Shown here: piece by piece, positions 1 to 6,301 of the stretch
Position numbering within the stretch: position 1 is the first letter of the stretch
Layout of the letters: each line of letters begins with the position of its first letter
Origin: JAOAFZ01 sp964407325
GTDB lineage: Bacteria; Patescibacteriota; Microgenomatia; UBA1406; GWC2-37-13
Length of the DNA stretch: 15,854 nt
NCBI GenBank assembly: GCA_964407325.1
Contig: CAYOVA010000028.1
Location: forward strand, 1-15,854
Direction of reading: 5' to 3'
Notes under the pieces: generated by a model
Seen by the model: the letters and a program-made list of their open reading frames with translations, nothing else
The model's database searches: none
What the model was told of the DNA's origin: nothing
Position numbers and translations under genes: made by a program

Positions 1-10
1 ATTTATCTAT

Positions 11-16
11 CATAAT
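11..16 (+). promoter_or_regulatory. -10 box of the cohesin-like gene
   Basis: CATAAT matches five of six TATAAT positions and ends 7 bases before the ATG at 24. Transcription would start at about that ATG, giving a leaderless mRNA. The -35 region lies outside the window. Confidence 0.4.
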
Positions 17-23
17 GATTGTA

Positions 24-734
24 ATGAAGAAATTTCTAATCTCTTTCCTTTTGTATTTAGCAGTAGCTGGGGTGACTGGTAGTGTAAATGCTGCTAATCT
101 CCGTTTTGATCCTACATCCTTTAGCGGTCAGCCGGGTGATACCTTTGATGTAGATATTTTGGTGAATCCGGATGGGGAACAAGTGTCAGCAGTAGATGTA
201 TACCTTAACTTCGATAGTGAAGATGTTTCAGCAACAAATGTACAGGTAACTGATCTTTTCGACAACATTAACCAGACAATCGATACGAATCAGGTCTATT
301 TAAACGGCATTTTTACTGATGCCACAAAATACATAGACGAAGAAGGGATTCTTGCAACAGTTACTTTTGAATTGAATTCAGCAAACGACGGGACGCTTCA
401 GTTTTACTGTGATAAAACCCAAAGCAGCACTTCTAAGATTATTAAAAACGATATAAATGCAACTAATGTCATTGAATGTTCGGAATTGTCATTGTTTAGC
501 ATAAACGGAGGAACAACTGCCCCTGGATCAAGTGGCGGCGGTTCAACATCTGCAAACCCTACATCACTCCCGGCAAGTGGAGCTGGTCAGCAACAGCAGC
601 AGCAACAACAACAGCAGAGTGTCGTTTATGCAACAACCCTTCCGGAAAGCGGCATATTCGACAATGTTCTTAAGTACTCAATTCCCGGTGCCGTCATGAT
701 TGTCCTCGGTGTCGTGATAAAGTTTATAATCTAA
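24..734 (+). CDS. Secreted cohesin-like surface protein with C-terminal membrane anchor
   Basis: A secreted, cell-surface protein of about 236 residues. Residues 1-24 form a signal peptide (MKK start, hydrophobic core, VNA before the likely cleavage site). Residues about 25-155 resemble a cohesin-type beta-sandwich: the opening FDPTSFSGQPGDTFDVDI pattern, then alternating hydrophobic strands. A Ser/Gly/Thr linker follows, with LPASG, ten consecutive Gln, LPESG (206-210) and a terminal hydrophobic helix (about 217-236). I chose the ATG at 24, not the in-frame ATG at 15, because it gives a normal signal-peptide start and lies 7 bases after a CATAAT -10 box. Cohesin domains mediate protein-protein attachment, but the partner here is unknown. 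The LPxSG-helix ending resembles a sortase signal with Ser for Thr and no basic tail, so it may simply be a membrane anchor. The fold is a pattern judgement. The next genes also encode surface proteins. Confidence 0.72.
   Translation: MKKFLISFLLYLAVAGVTGSVNAANLRFDPTSFSGQPGDTFDVDILVNPDGEQVSAVDVYLNFDSEDVSATNVQVTDLFDNINQTIDTNQVYLNGIFTDATKYIDEEGILATVTFELNSANDGTLQFYCDKTQSSTSKIIKNDINATNVIECSELSLFSINGGTTAPGSSGGGSTSANPTSLPASGAGQQQQQQQQQQSVVYATTLPESGIFDNVLKYSIPGAVMIVLGVVIKFII
588..617 (+). repeat. CAG/CAA poly-glutamine tract
   Basis: Ten in-frame CAR codons (a mixture of CAG and CAA) encode a 10-Gln run in the linker between the cohesin-like domain and the LPESG/helix ending. Mixed codons suggest selection for the amino acids as well as slippage. 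The tract could vary in length between strains without changing frame. Confidence 0.8.
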
Positions 735-745
735 TTACGTACTAC

Positions 746-774
746 TTGCAGTGAATCTTCTTTCACAGTACACT
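746..774 (+). promoter_or_regulatory. Promoter of first FN3/4-Cys paralogue
   Basis: TTGCAG (746-751), a 17-base spacer, and TACACT (769-774) ending 8 bases before the ATG at 783. The spacing suggests a leaderless or nearly leaderless transcript. An AAAGAG at 775-780 could instead act as a weak Shine-Dalgarno. The box pair closely matches that of the second paralogue. Confidence 0.45.
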
Positions 775-782
775 AAAGAGTA

Positions 783-1862
783 ATGCAGAAATTAAAGCTC
801 ACTCGTATTACTGCAATTGTAATAGGAGTGGTGATATCGTTTGTTGTTATCGCAGCCGGTCTTTTTACTTATTTTAGCGTCTTCTCGCGTGCCAGCAATG
901 CTGCTCCTTCCGATGTCCTTGTCACCAAAATTACCTCCCAATCAGCTGTTATTACCTGGTCTACAGGCGAAGAAACACAAGGGACTATCGAATATGGCAC
1001 TTCTCCTGCAGAACTGGGTTTTTATGCCCCAGAAGCACTGAAAACAACGACCCATTCTGTTGATTTGACTTTATTGCAGCCCAATACGACCCATTACTTT
1101 ATTATCCGGGTAGGTGATAATGTATTTGATAATGCAGGAATACCCTGGACGTTTACCACCAAGCCAGTTGATGGCGAAGAAGATCAAGAAGCTACAGAAG
1201 AAGCCAATTTGGATGACGGTGATTCCCCGCAAGTTACTCCGGAAGAGGAACCCACACCCTCCAATGACGATGAAACAGGCACAACACCGACACGGACTGT
1301 CTCACGAGCCGTATCACGAGTACCTACTTCCCGGCCTAACACACCCACCAGTCGCGTAAATACACCTACTAAAACACCTATTCCCACACGCATATCTTGT
1401 ACCAGTACTAACTGCGATGCAATAGCAGGGTATCTGGGACCGGGAAAATGTACCGTTCAAGATTACTATAAATGCTTATATAAAAAGATAACTCCAACCG
1501 TCACGCCCTCTATTTCCGTTACACCGTCGGCAAGCCCCACAGTTTCGTTACAGACACCTTCCGATGTCCGCGCCAATACAGATTCGGCTTCACAAATTAC
1601 CGTTACTTTCTGGGATAAAAACGGCAACGAAAGCGGCTATGAAGTGCAGCGGGCTACCTTTAGTGCTTCTTTAGATTGGGATGTAGTAAAAACGTTTAGT
1701 GGTATTTCCGGTTCCGATTCCAAAGTTACCTATATTGATTCTGGTTTGGCTTCAGCTACAACCTACTACTATCGAGTCCGAGCCTTTATTGTTGGAGGAA
1801 GCTACTCCAACTACGGTCCGTCCAATAATGAGGCAGAAGCGGCAAAGGCAACAACCCAGTAA
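783..1862 (+). CDS. Membrane-anchored protein with two FN3-like domains and a 4-Cys module (paralogue 1)
   Basis: A predicted N-in/C-out surface protein of 359 residues. A membrane helix spans about 9-31, followed by SRA (35-37). The first FN3-like domain (about 40-127) has the VITWSTGEETQGTIEYG signature also seen at the N-terminus of purple acid phosphatases. Next come an acidic linker (about 130-165), a Thr/Pro/Arg linker, a cysteine module (Cys206, 211, 223 and 231), another Thr/Pro linker, and a second FN3-like domain (about 258-355) with the YYYRVRA pattern typical of FN3 strand F. There is no catalytic motif, so a binding or structural role is likely. It is the longest of three tandem paralogues and the only one with two FN3 domains. 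It probably has its own promoter. The membrane helix and FN3 calls are good, but the function is unknown. Confidence 0.72.
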   Translation: MQKLKLTRITAIVIGVVISFVVIAAGLFTYFSVFSRASNAAPSDVLVTKITSQSAVITWSTGEETQGTIEYGTSPAELGFYAPEALKTTTHSVDLTLLQPNTTHYFIIRVGDNVFDNAGIPWTFTTKPVDGEEDQEATEEANLDDGDSPQVTPEEEPTPSNDDETGTTPTRTVSRAVSRVPTSRPNTPTSRVNTPTKTPIPTRISCTSTNCDAIAGYLGPGKCTVQDYYKCLYKKITPTVTPSISVTPSASPTVSLQTPSDVRANTDSASQITVTFWDKNGNESGYEVQRATFSASLDWDVVKTFSGISGSDSKVTYIDSGLASATTYYYRVRAFIVGGSYSNYGPSNNEAEAAKATTQ

Positions 1863-1872
1863 ATTCTCATTC

Positions 1873-1901
1873 TTGCGCACGCTTACGGAAACGTGTACAC
1901 T
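1873..1901 (+). promoter_or_regulatory. Promoter of second FN3/4-Cys paralogue
   Basis: TTGCGC (1873-1878), a spacer of exactly 17, and TACACT (1896-1901) ending 6 bases before the ATG at 1908. This supports 1908 over the in-frame GTG at 1893, which would lie upstream of the expected transcription start. Confidence 0.55.
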
Positions 1902-1907
1902 AACTGC

Positions 1908-2492
1908 ATGCAAACGGCACCTGATTTTACCCCTCCACCTGGTTTTGAGGTAAAACAGAAGAAGAGATTTTTTTCATTAAAGCGAATACTGGCCATGGCC
2001 ATTGGTACCGCCATCGGCATTCCTATGATGCTGATCGGATTTGTGCATTTCCAAACAGCTGTTTTTACCCGCGCTAGCGATTCCGCCCCCCGGGATTTGG
2101 TAATTTCTGAAACTACCCAAACCACAGTCACTGTTCACTGGTCAACTGGTGAAGCAACTCAGGGGACAATCCTATATGGTACAGAACCTACTTCACTCCG
2201 ATCCTTTGCACCTGAACCGTCACGGGTTACCGATCATACACTTAAAATTGAACTGTTAGCACCGGAAACAACCTACTATTTTATGATCAGGATAGGGGAT
2301 GAACTGTATGATAATGGGGGAGAACCATGGGTGTTTTCAACAAAATCGCTTACCGGGAAAGCTGCCCCTACTATTGTACAGCCCACAAGCAGCAGCTGTC
2401 CAAGAACAGATGATTGTAACCAAATTCGGGAGCGTATGGGAAAAGGGTGCACTGCTACCGATTATGTGCAGTGCGTAAAGAAAAAACAATAA
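1908..2492 (+). CDS. Membrane-anchored FN3-like protein with terminal 4-Cys module (paralogue 2)
   Basis: A protein of 194 residues from the ATG at 1908. A short Pro-rich cytoplasmic segment and basic stretch precede a membrane helix (about 27-50). TRA follows at 54-56, then one FN3-like domain (about 60-145) with VTVHWSTGEATQGTILYG, and a C-terminal cysteine module (Cys164, 170, 181 and 189) ending in KKKQ. The module almost ends the protein, which marks its C-terminal boundary. The frame is open upstream to a GTG at 1893, but the promoter position argues against that start. The stop is one base from the next ATG, so genes 2 and 3 are probably cotranscribed and coupled. The role is unknown; an extracellular structural or binding protein is likely. 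Confidence 0.7.
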   Translation: MQTAPDFTPPPGFEVKQKKRFFSLKRILAMAIGTAIGIPMMLIGFVHFQTAVFTRASDSAPRDLVISETTQTTVTVHWSTGEATQGTILYGTEPTSLRSFAPEPSRVTDHTLKIELLAPETTYYFMIRIGDELYDNGGEPWVFSTKSLTGKAAPTIVQPTSSSCPRTDDCNQIRERMGKGCTATDYVQCVKKKQ

Positions 2493-2493
2493 T

Positions 2494-3306
2494 ATGAACA
2501 TAAAACCATATAAAAAGTACATGCCGATCGCAATTGGGGCAGCACTCAGCATTCCACTTGCAATTGGGGCTTTTTTTTTGACGCAGGGGGTATTAACACG
2601 GGCAAACACCGCAAGACCTCAGAATGTAAAAGTCACCGAGATCTCTGATAGTCGTGCCGTTGTAACGTGGACTACCGATCGTGAATCGCAGGGGATAGTA
2701 CAATATGGCTTAAATCCGGAGGAAATAAACAGATATGCTCCTGAAATTGTACCCAAAACGGAACATGCCGTTGAACTTACCTTGCTTACCCCGAAGACCC
2801 CTTATTACTTCCGCATAGAAATCGGGGAAACCGTATATGACAACGATGGAATTCCTTGGACTTTTACCACAAAGGCTGCAGGGGAGCAGGCAGAAGTGCA
2901 GGGCGTTTCAGATTCCGCAGGTTCCGGCACTCGAAATGTGACCAATGGAAGTAAGAAAAACGGAAGTAATCGAAGTGGCAACGGAGATCCAGTTCCCACC
3001 CTAGAAGTTGTTGATGAAAAAAAATTGCTGTTACCTACCTCAACTACCACAGTGGTGCTCCAGCGGCAAACTTTGCAACCGGCAAAAAAACAGTCGGTAT
3101 GCCCGAAAACCACCAATTGTAATCAGATTAAATCGTTACTGGGGAAAGGCTGCACCTCCACAGAGTATGTGGCCTGCGTAAAGAAAAAAGGGTCTGTACA
3201 GGGGGCCAGTACAAGTGATGGGTCATCTACAGGGAGTACCCACAAAAAAATAAATACCCCTACGAAGAAACCTACATTAGCCGTGCCTGAAACTGCGGAG
3301 GAATAA
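2494..3306 (+). CDS. Membrane-anchored FN3-like protein with 4-Cys module (paralogue 3)
   Basis: A protein of 270 residues. A membrane helix spans about 10-33, then TRA (35-37), one FN3-like domain (about 39-127, with VVTWTTDRESQGIVQYG), a Gly/Ser/Asn linker (about 130-165), a Thr/Val stretch, the cysteine module (Cys203, 209, 220 and 228), and a Lys/Thr/Pro-rich tail. It starts through a TAATATG junction with paralogue 2 and has no clear Shine-Dalgarno, which suggests termination-reinitiation. The cysteine module is nearly identical in spacing to that of paralogue 2, while linkers and tails differ. This fits tandem duplication followed by divergence outside the folded parts. Its function is unknown. 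Confidence 0.7.
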   Translation: MNIKPYKKYMPIAIGAALSIPLAIGAFFLTQGVLTRANTARPQNVKVTEISDSRAVVTWTTDRESQGIVQYGLNPEEINRYAPEIVPKTEHAVELTLLTPKTPYYFRIEIGETVYDNDGIPWTFTTKAAGEQAEVQGVSDSAGSGTRNVTNGSKKNGSNRSGNGDPVPTLEVVDEKKLLLPTSTTTVVLQRQTLQPAKKQSVCPKTTNCNQIKSLLGKGCTSTEYVACVKKKGSVQGASTSDGSSTGSTHKKINTPTKKPTLAVPETAEE

Positions 3307-3326
3307 ATGCTGTTTTGTTAATGCTG

Positions 3327-3965
3327 TTACGCGAAGAAGAATGTCAGCAGTCCTACGAGAAATTGGACAACCGGGCGAATAACAATATCGATAACTGAAT
3401 TGTTATTCGCTAAAGGTACCAGAATAAGGAGGAGAAAAATAAACCCGTATCGCTCAAGCTGATACCATTCATGGGCTTTTTCACGGCTTAGAAGACCTCC
3501 TACGATCTTAAAACCATCAAGCGGGTGAATGGGGATCATGTTAAAAACGGCTAGGCCGATGTTCATAAAGATAAAAAGATAGAAAATAGAGCGGAGGAGA
3601 GGATTCAACGCATCTGTAGCCTGCAATCCGAATGCAAGCAAGCTTGTTAATCCGGCAAGGATAACATTTGATAGCGGACCTGCGAATGAAATTATGGCAG
3701 CATCACGGCGCATATCGCGTAAATTAAATGGGTCGAACTCAACAGGACGCCCCCAACCAAAGCCGACAAGCAGAATAAAGAGCGTTCCCCACGGGTCTAG
3801 GTGGGCAAGGGGATTCAGGGTAACGCGACCCTGTAATGCAGGTGTTGGGTCACCTAATTTATCGGCGGTGTATGCATGGGCAAATTCGTGTACAGTAATG
3901 GCGACAATCAGCCCTACTACTGAAATTACGAACAAAAGTGGGTTTTCGAAGAGTAAATTTATCAT
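3327..3965 (-). CDS. Site-2-protease-like zinc metalloprotease, peptidase family M50
   Basis: An intramembrane zinc metalloprotease of 212 residues. The HEFAH motif (His26, Glu27, His30) supplies two zinc ligands and the catalytic Glu. The second motif, NMIPIHPLDG, supplies Asp150 as third ligand. Between them are the family's DKLGDPTPALQGRVTLNPLAHLDP and FAGPLSN segments. The frame extends to a GTG at 4019, but I chose the ATG at 3965 because MINLLFENPLLF matches the usual start of short M50 proteins lacking PDZ and CBS domains. The longer form would add a Cys/Leu-rich 18-residue extension. Substrates are unknown; known relatives cleave membrane-bound regulators or signal-peptide remnants. 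The gene is convergent with paralogue 3 and divergent from rpmB. Confidence 0.88.
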   Translation of the reverse strand: MINLLFENPLLFVISVVGLIVAITVHEFAHAYTADKLGDPTPALQGRVTLNPLAHLDPWGTLFILLVGFGWGRPVEFDPFNLRDMRRDAAIISFAGPLSNVILAGLTSLLAFGLQATDALNPLLRSIFYLFIFMNIGLAVFNMIPIHPLDGFKIVGGLLSREKAHEWYQLERYGFIFLLLILVPLANNNSVIDIVIRPVVQFLVGLLTFFFA

Positions 3966-4031
3966 AGTTTTAAGGCAATTTTCGCAATTCAATAGGAGAA
4001 GCTCGAATAAAGCGAACACACCTTATTCATA

Positions 4032-4060
4032 TTGCTTTTCTATCCTCCTTATGGTATCAT
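4032..4060 (+). promoter_or_regulatory. Candidate promoter of rpmB
   Basis: TTGCTT (4032-4037), a 17-base spacer and TATCAT (4055-4060) preceded by TGG, an extended -10. It would give a leader of about 25 bases. An alternative CTTAAT lies 6 bases before the ATG at 4092 and would make the message leaderless. I cannot decide between them. Confidence 0.35.
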
Positions 4061-4091
4061 AAATTTTCTTGCTTTTTAGCTTAATATTTCT

Positions 4092-4391
4092 ATGAAAAAG
4101 TGTTATATTTCCGGTGTCGGCAAAATGTATGGTCGTTCTCATACCCATCATCGTGGTGTGGCCGGAGGACGCTGGAAAAAAAGAGCACAAAAGACTGCCA
4201 GAATCTTTGAACCAAACCTTCAGAAAGTTCTTATTTACGAAGACGGTGAGCTCAAAAGAGTAAACCTTGCTGCAAAAGTAATCAAGCGCGTTCGCTTCGA
4301 TATTGCACAAGGTCGTCGCCCTAAGGTAGAAATCGTAACCTACATGCCTGAAGCTCGCAAAAAGAAAGTGCTTGAAGCAGCAGCAGCGTAA
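4092..4391 (+). CDS. rpmB: Large ribosomal subunit protein bL28
   Basis: A basic 99-residue protein of the large ribosomal subunit. The N-terminal SGVGKMYGRSHTHHRGVAG segment and the central FEPNLQKVLI match the bL28 pattern (a Gly-rich start with His/Arg residues, then PNLQKV). The zinc-binding cysteines found in some bL28 proteins are absent, with a single Cys at position 4. The C-terminal half (about 65-99) is highly basic and ends in a poly-Ala tail, making the protein longer than the roughly 60-80 residues common in other bacteria. It stands as a single gene between the divergent M50 protease and the convergent deformylase. Confidence 0.88.
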   Translation: MKKCYISGVGKMYGRSHTHHRGVAGGRWKKRAQKTARIFEPNLQKVLIYEDGELKRVNLAAKVIKRVRFDIAQGRRPKVEIVTYMPEARKKKVLEAAAA

Positions 4392-4412
4392 ATCTTCATC
4401 AATTAAAGAAAG

Positions 4413-4967
4413 TTATACCAAACTTATTTCACGTAGTTTCCCGTTAATCTCTTTATACAGCTGATTTCCTTGTTCGATAGCACGCTGGGTAAATAAGATT
4501 CCATCTAGATGGTCGTATTCATGCTGGACGACTACACTCATAAAGCCCTTAAACTCTTCTTTCTGCACTGATCCATCCAGACTCAAATACTCCAGCTTCA
4601 CAATATCATATCGTTTTACCGCAGCCCAGATATCAGGGATAGACAGGCATCCTTCTAAATTTGAATCTTCATACTCTTTTTCTTCTTTTGTTTTTTTTGG
4701 CTTTTTGTGTTCGGGGATGTCCTCTTGTTTTATGATTTTCGGGTTAATGAAGACCTTCAAGATTTTATCAGCCGGGTGTTTTACAATAAACAGTCGTAAG
4801 CCTACCGCAACTTGCGGCGCGGAAAGGCCAACCCCCTCGGGGTTTTTTTGTGCATCCAGCGTTTCTTCCATATCTTTTACCAGTTTGATAATCCTTTTAT
4901 CAATTTTAGCTACCGGTTTTGATTTCGCGGTTAATAGCGGGTGGGGGACAGTAACTATTTTCAGCAT
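4413..4967 (-). CDS. def: Peptide deformylase
   Basis: This enzyme removes the N-formyl group from nascent proteins, using a metal ion. All three family motifs are present: GVGLSAPQ (45-52), EGCLS (105-109, with Cys107 a metal ligand), and QHEYDH (148-153, with His149 and His153 as ligands and Glu150 as catalytic base), followed by LDGILF. A Lys/Glu-rich insertion (about 80-102) between motifs 1 and 2 makes it 184 residues, slightly longer than usual. The ATG at 4967 follows a perfect TATAAT by 6 bases, so the mRNA is probably leaderless. It is convergent with rpmB. Confidence 0.95.
   Translation of the reverse strand: MLKIVTVPHPLLTAKSKPVAKIDKRIIKLVKDMEETLDAQKNPEGVGLSAPQVAVGLRLFIVKHPADKILKVFINPKIIKQEDIPEHKKPKKTKEEKEYEDSNLEGCLSIPDIWAAVKRYDIVKLEYLSLDGSVQKEEFKGFMSVVVQHEYDHLDGILFTQRAIEQGNQLYKEINGKLREISLV
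4830..4849 (+). terminator. Terminator-like hairpin antisense within def
   Basis: On the plus strand AACCCC pairs with GGGGTT around a 3-base loop (CTC), and seven T follow the G run. The shape is that of an intrinsic terminator for transcripts running from rpmB into the opposing def gene. It lies inside def codons for the conserved NPEGVGLSAP segment, so it may only reflect that coding sequence. Confidence 0.25.
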
Positions 4968-4973
4968 GAAGAT

Positions 4974-4979
4974 ATTATA
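4974..4979 (-). promoter_or_regulatory. -10 box of def
   Basis: A perfect TATAAT on the minus strand, separated by 6 bases from the def ATG, which predicts a leaderless mRNA. No convincing -35 box is seen at 16-18 bases. Confidence 0.5.
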
Positions 4980-5024
4980 CCGTAAAACCTAAGTAAACGC
5001 ATTATCTGCCTGTGGGAACAGTCT

Positions 5025-5402
5025 TTATACAATCTTTAATCCTGGTATTCGAGCAAAGTGTTTTTTGTTGTTGGTATGGAGAGTGTAGCCTTTCTGTTTT
5101 GCAGTAGCTCCAATGATCAGGTCAAAATCGGGTAGTCGTGTACCGCTCTTTTCAAGTATAGCTCTGATTTTGGAGTATGTATATGCAACATCTTTATCTA
5201 CCGGTTCAATTGCACAATGAAACGTTTCAAGAAATCTGTTAATAGGAGTTTCCGTTTTATACAGAGATTTTTCATTGCCATACAATAACTCAGCATAAGT
5301 GACTATGCTAATAGCACAATCATTTTCAAGATAGTTGGATTCTAAAAATCGTTTACCTCGTAGATGATAAATTACTACGTCAGTATCAAGCATGTATTTC
5401 AT
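5025..5402 (-). CDS. vapC: PIN-domain ribonuclease toxin, VapC family
   Basis: A 125-residue PIN-domain protein and probable RNA-cleaving toxin. The acidic metal-binding residues are in place: Asp6 in the MLDTDVVIY start, Glu38 in YAELLYG, and Asp94 (with Asp92) in LPDFDLIIGATA. The TNNKKHF stretch (110-116) fits the fourth position, with Asn where many homologues have Asp or Asn. Its ATG overlaps the antitoxin stop in an ATGA junction, so translation of the pair is coupled. The RNA target cannot be told from sequence; VapC relatives cut tRNA or rRNA. Confidence 0.9.
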   Translation of the reverse strand: MKYMLDTDVVIYHLRGKRFLESNYLENDCAISIVTYAELLYGNEKSLYKTETPINRFLETFHCAIEPVDKDVAYTYSKIRAILEKSGTRLPDFDLIIGATAKQKGYTLHTNNKKHFARIPGLKIV

Positions 5403-5659
5403 AATTCGGGGAGTTCACGTGATGGTGTCCTTGCGTTTCTAATTTCTTCCGCAGTAGGAAAGTCGGGGAGTATACCAAAGAATTCTTTTAGCTTCTCATG
5501 AGTAGTTTTTGATTTTGCTAATTTTTTCGTTTTTACAGGTACGATCTTCGCCACAGCTTTCCCGTGCTTTTCGATTATGATTTCTTTTTTATTGAACTCA
5601 ACTTCACCAAGAATTGAAGCGGTATTGTTTTTAAGTTCAGTCGCTGTAATTGTTTGCAT
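5399..5659 (-). CDS. Antitoxin of the Phd/YefM family
   Basis: An 86-residue antitoxin. The N-terminal TITATELKNNTASILGEV and EKHGKAVAKIVP stretches match the Phd/YefM DNA-binding fold (helix, short strands, the HGKPVAVI-like turn). The C-terminal half, with FFGILPDFPTAEEIRNAR, would wrap and inhibit the PIN toxin encoded immediately downstream. It is expected to repress its own promoter together with VapC. A perfect 27-bp palindrome overlying the promoter just upstream is the obvious operator. The start codon lies 6 bases after the -10 box. Confidence 0.88.
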   Translation of the reverse strand: MQTITATELKNNTASILGEVEFNKKEIIIEKHGKAVAKIVPVKTKKLAKSKTTHEKLKEFFGILPDFPTAEEIRNARTPSRELPEL

Positions 5660-5663
5660 ATTT

Positions 5664-5690
5664 CTATTTTAGCTAATTTAGCTAAAATAG
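5664..5690. promoter_or_regulatory. 27-bp palindromic operator of the Phd-VapC operon
   Basis: A perfect inverted repeat: two 13-bp arms (CTATTTTAGCTAA and its complement) around one central base. It covers the spacer and the -10 box of the antitoxin promoter and ends 4 bases before the start codon. This position is classic for conditional autorepression by an antitoxin-toxin complex. That Phd binds here is inference. Confidence 0.8.
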
Positions 5691-5694
5691 TCAA
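5666..5694 (-). promoter_or_regulatory. Promoter of the Phd-VapC operon
   Basis: On the minus strand: TTGACT (5694-5689), a 17-base spacer, TAAAAT (5671-5666), then 6 bases to the ATG. It is the best promoter match in the window. The predicted transcription start coincides with the start codon, giving a leaderless mRNA. Confidence 0.7.
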
Positions 5695-5702
5695 TATCTA
5701 TA

Positions 5703-6263
5703 TTAATTCACCAATTTTTTCTTTGATACCTGCCTATCGCGGAATGCAGTAAGTACCAGGATATTAAACCCAAAAACCGTGAGCGCCATCATCGGAATGG
5801 TAATGTAGCCGTAGTAAAAGGTATATCCTTCGATACAGGAAGGGCCTCCTTTGGTACTGCAACTAACCAGTTCTGCGTACTGCGGAAACCAGAGAATAAA
5901 ATTGTGATAGGCAGAAAATAGAATCCCGACCATATTTAACACCAACAGGTAGGGGACAAGAAAACGGCTTTCACCGCGCATTATAGCCAAATAAGACAAA
6001 ACGGCTTGCGGATACATAAAAATTCGCTGGAACCAGCACAAAATACAGGGGGCAAAATGCGCAATCTCCGAGAAAAAAAGACTTCCCAACGTAGCAATAA
6101 ATGATGAAGCAAAGACAAAGTTTACTTTATTGGCGGCGAAAAACTCATACACGGGTCCAATCTTTTTGTTTTTCCGCAACAACAGCATCAGTAGTAACAG
6201 AGCAATAAAAACATGCGTTATAACCGTTGCTGTTGCAAACAGCCAGTATCCAAAGTCAATCAT
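5703..6263 (-). CDS. dsbB: DsbB/BdbC-like disulfide bond formation membrane protein
   Basis: A membrane thiol oxidase of 186 residues that would reoxidise a DsbA-like partner and so drive disulfide formation in exported proteins. A first, extra helix (about 5-29) precedes the four-helix DsbB core. The core has the CILC active pair (Cys73, Cys76) followed by WFQR (Arg80 as in the family), and a second Cys pair in an external loop (Cys135, Cys143). The family passes electrons to a quinone, but whether this organism has quinones is not visible. It follows the large-subunit gene of the hydrogenase-like operon by 33 bases on the same strand but has its own TATAAT 6 bases before the start. No DsbA-like gene is in the window. 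The three exported 4-Cys proteins are plausible clients. Confidence 0.88.
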   Translation of the reverse strand: MIDFGYWLFATATVITHVFIALLLLMLLLRKNKKIGPVYEFFAANKVNFVFASSFIATLGSLFFSEIAHFAPCILCWFQRIFMYPQAVLSYLAIMRGESRFLVPYLLVLNMVGILFSAYHNFILWFPQYAELVSCSTKGGPSCIEGYTFYYGYITIPMMALTVFGFNILVLTAFRDRQVSKKKLVN

Positions 6264-6269
6264 GAACTT

Positions 6270-6275
6270 ATTATA
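6270..6275 (-). promoter_or_regulatory. -10 box of the dsbB-like gene
   Basis: A perfect TATAAT on the minus strand, 6 bases before the ATG at 6263, predicting a leaderless mRNA. A TTGACA lies upstream, but 26 bases away, too far for a standard promoter. Confidence 0.5.
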
Positions 6276-6278
6276 CAG

Positions 6279-6301
6279 GGTAAAATCTTCTATCTTTTAC
6301 C
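6279..6301. repeat. Short inverted repeat between large-subunit stop and dsbB
   Basis: GGTAAAA and TTTTACC form a perfect 7-bp inverted repeat with a 9-base loop. It overlaps the stop codon of the large-subunit gene and sits between a TTGACA and the TATAAT of dsbB. It could be an operator or a weak hairpin; there is no T-run for a terminator. Confidence 0.4.

Noticed and set aside
1893..1907. GTG start five codons upstream for paralogue 2
   Set aside because: The well-spaced TTGCGC-17-TACACT promoter would start transcription after this GTG.
3966..4019. GTG-initiated 18-residue extension of the M50 protease
   Set aside because: MINLLFENPLLF at 3965 matches the normal start of short M50 proteins, and the extension looks unlike a family N-terminus.
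3990..4050. Perfect AAGGAGG on the minus strand followed by a 13-codon frame (ATG at 4030) upstream of the M50 gene
   Set aside because: The spacing of 13 bases is long and the peptide has no known feature. A leader peptide cannot be excluded but is not supported.
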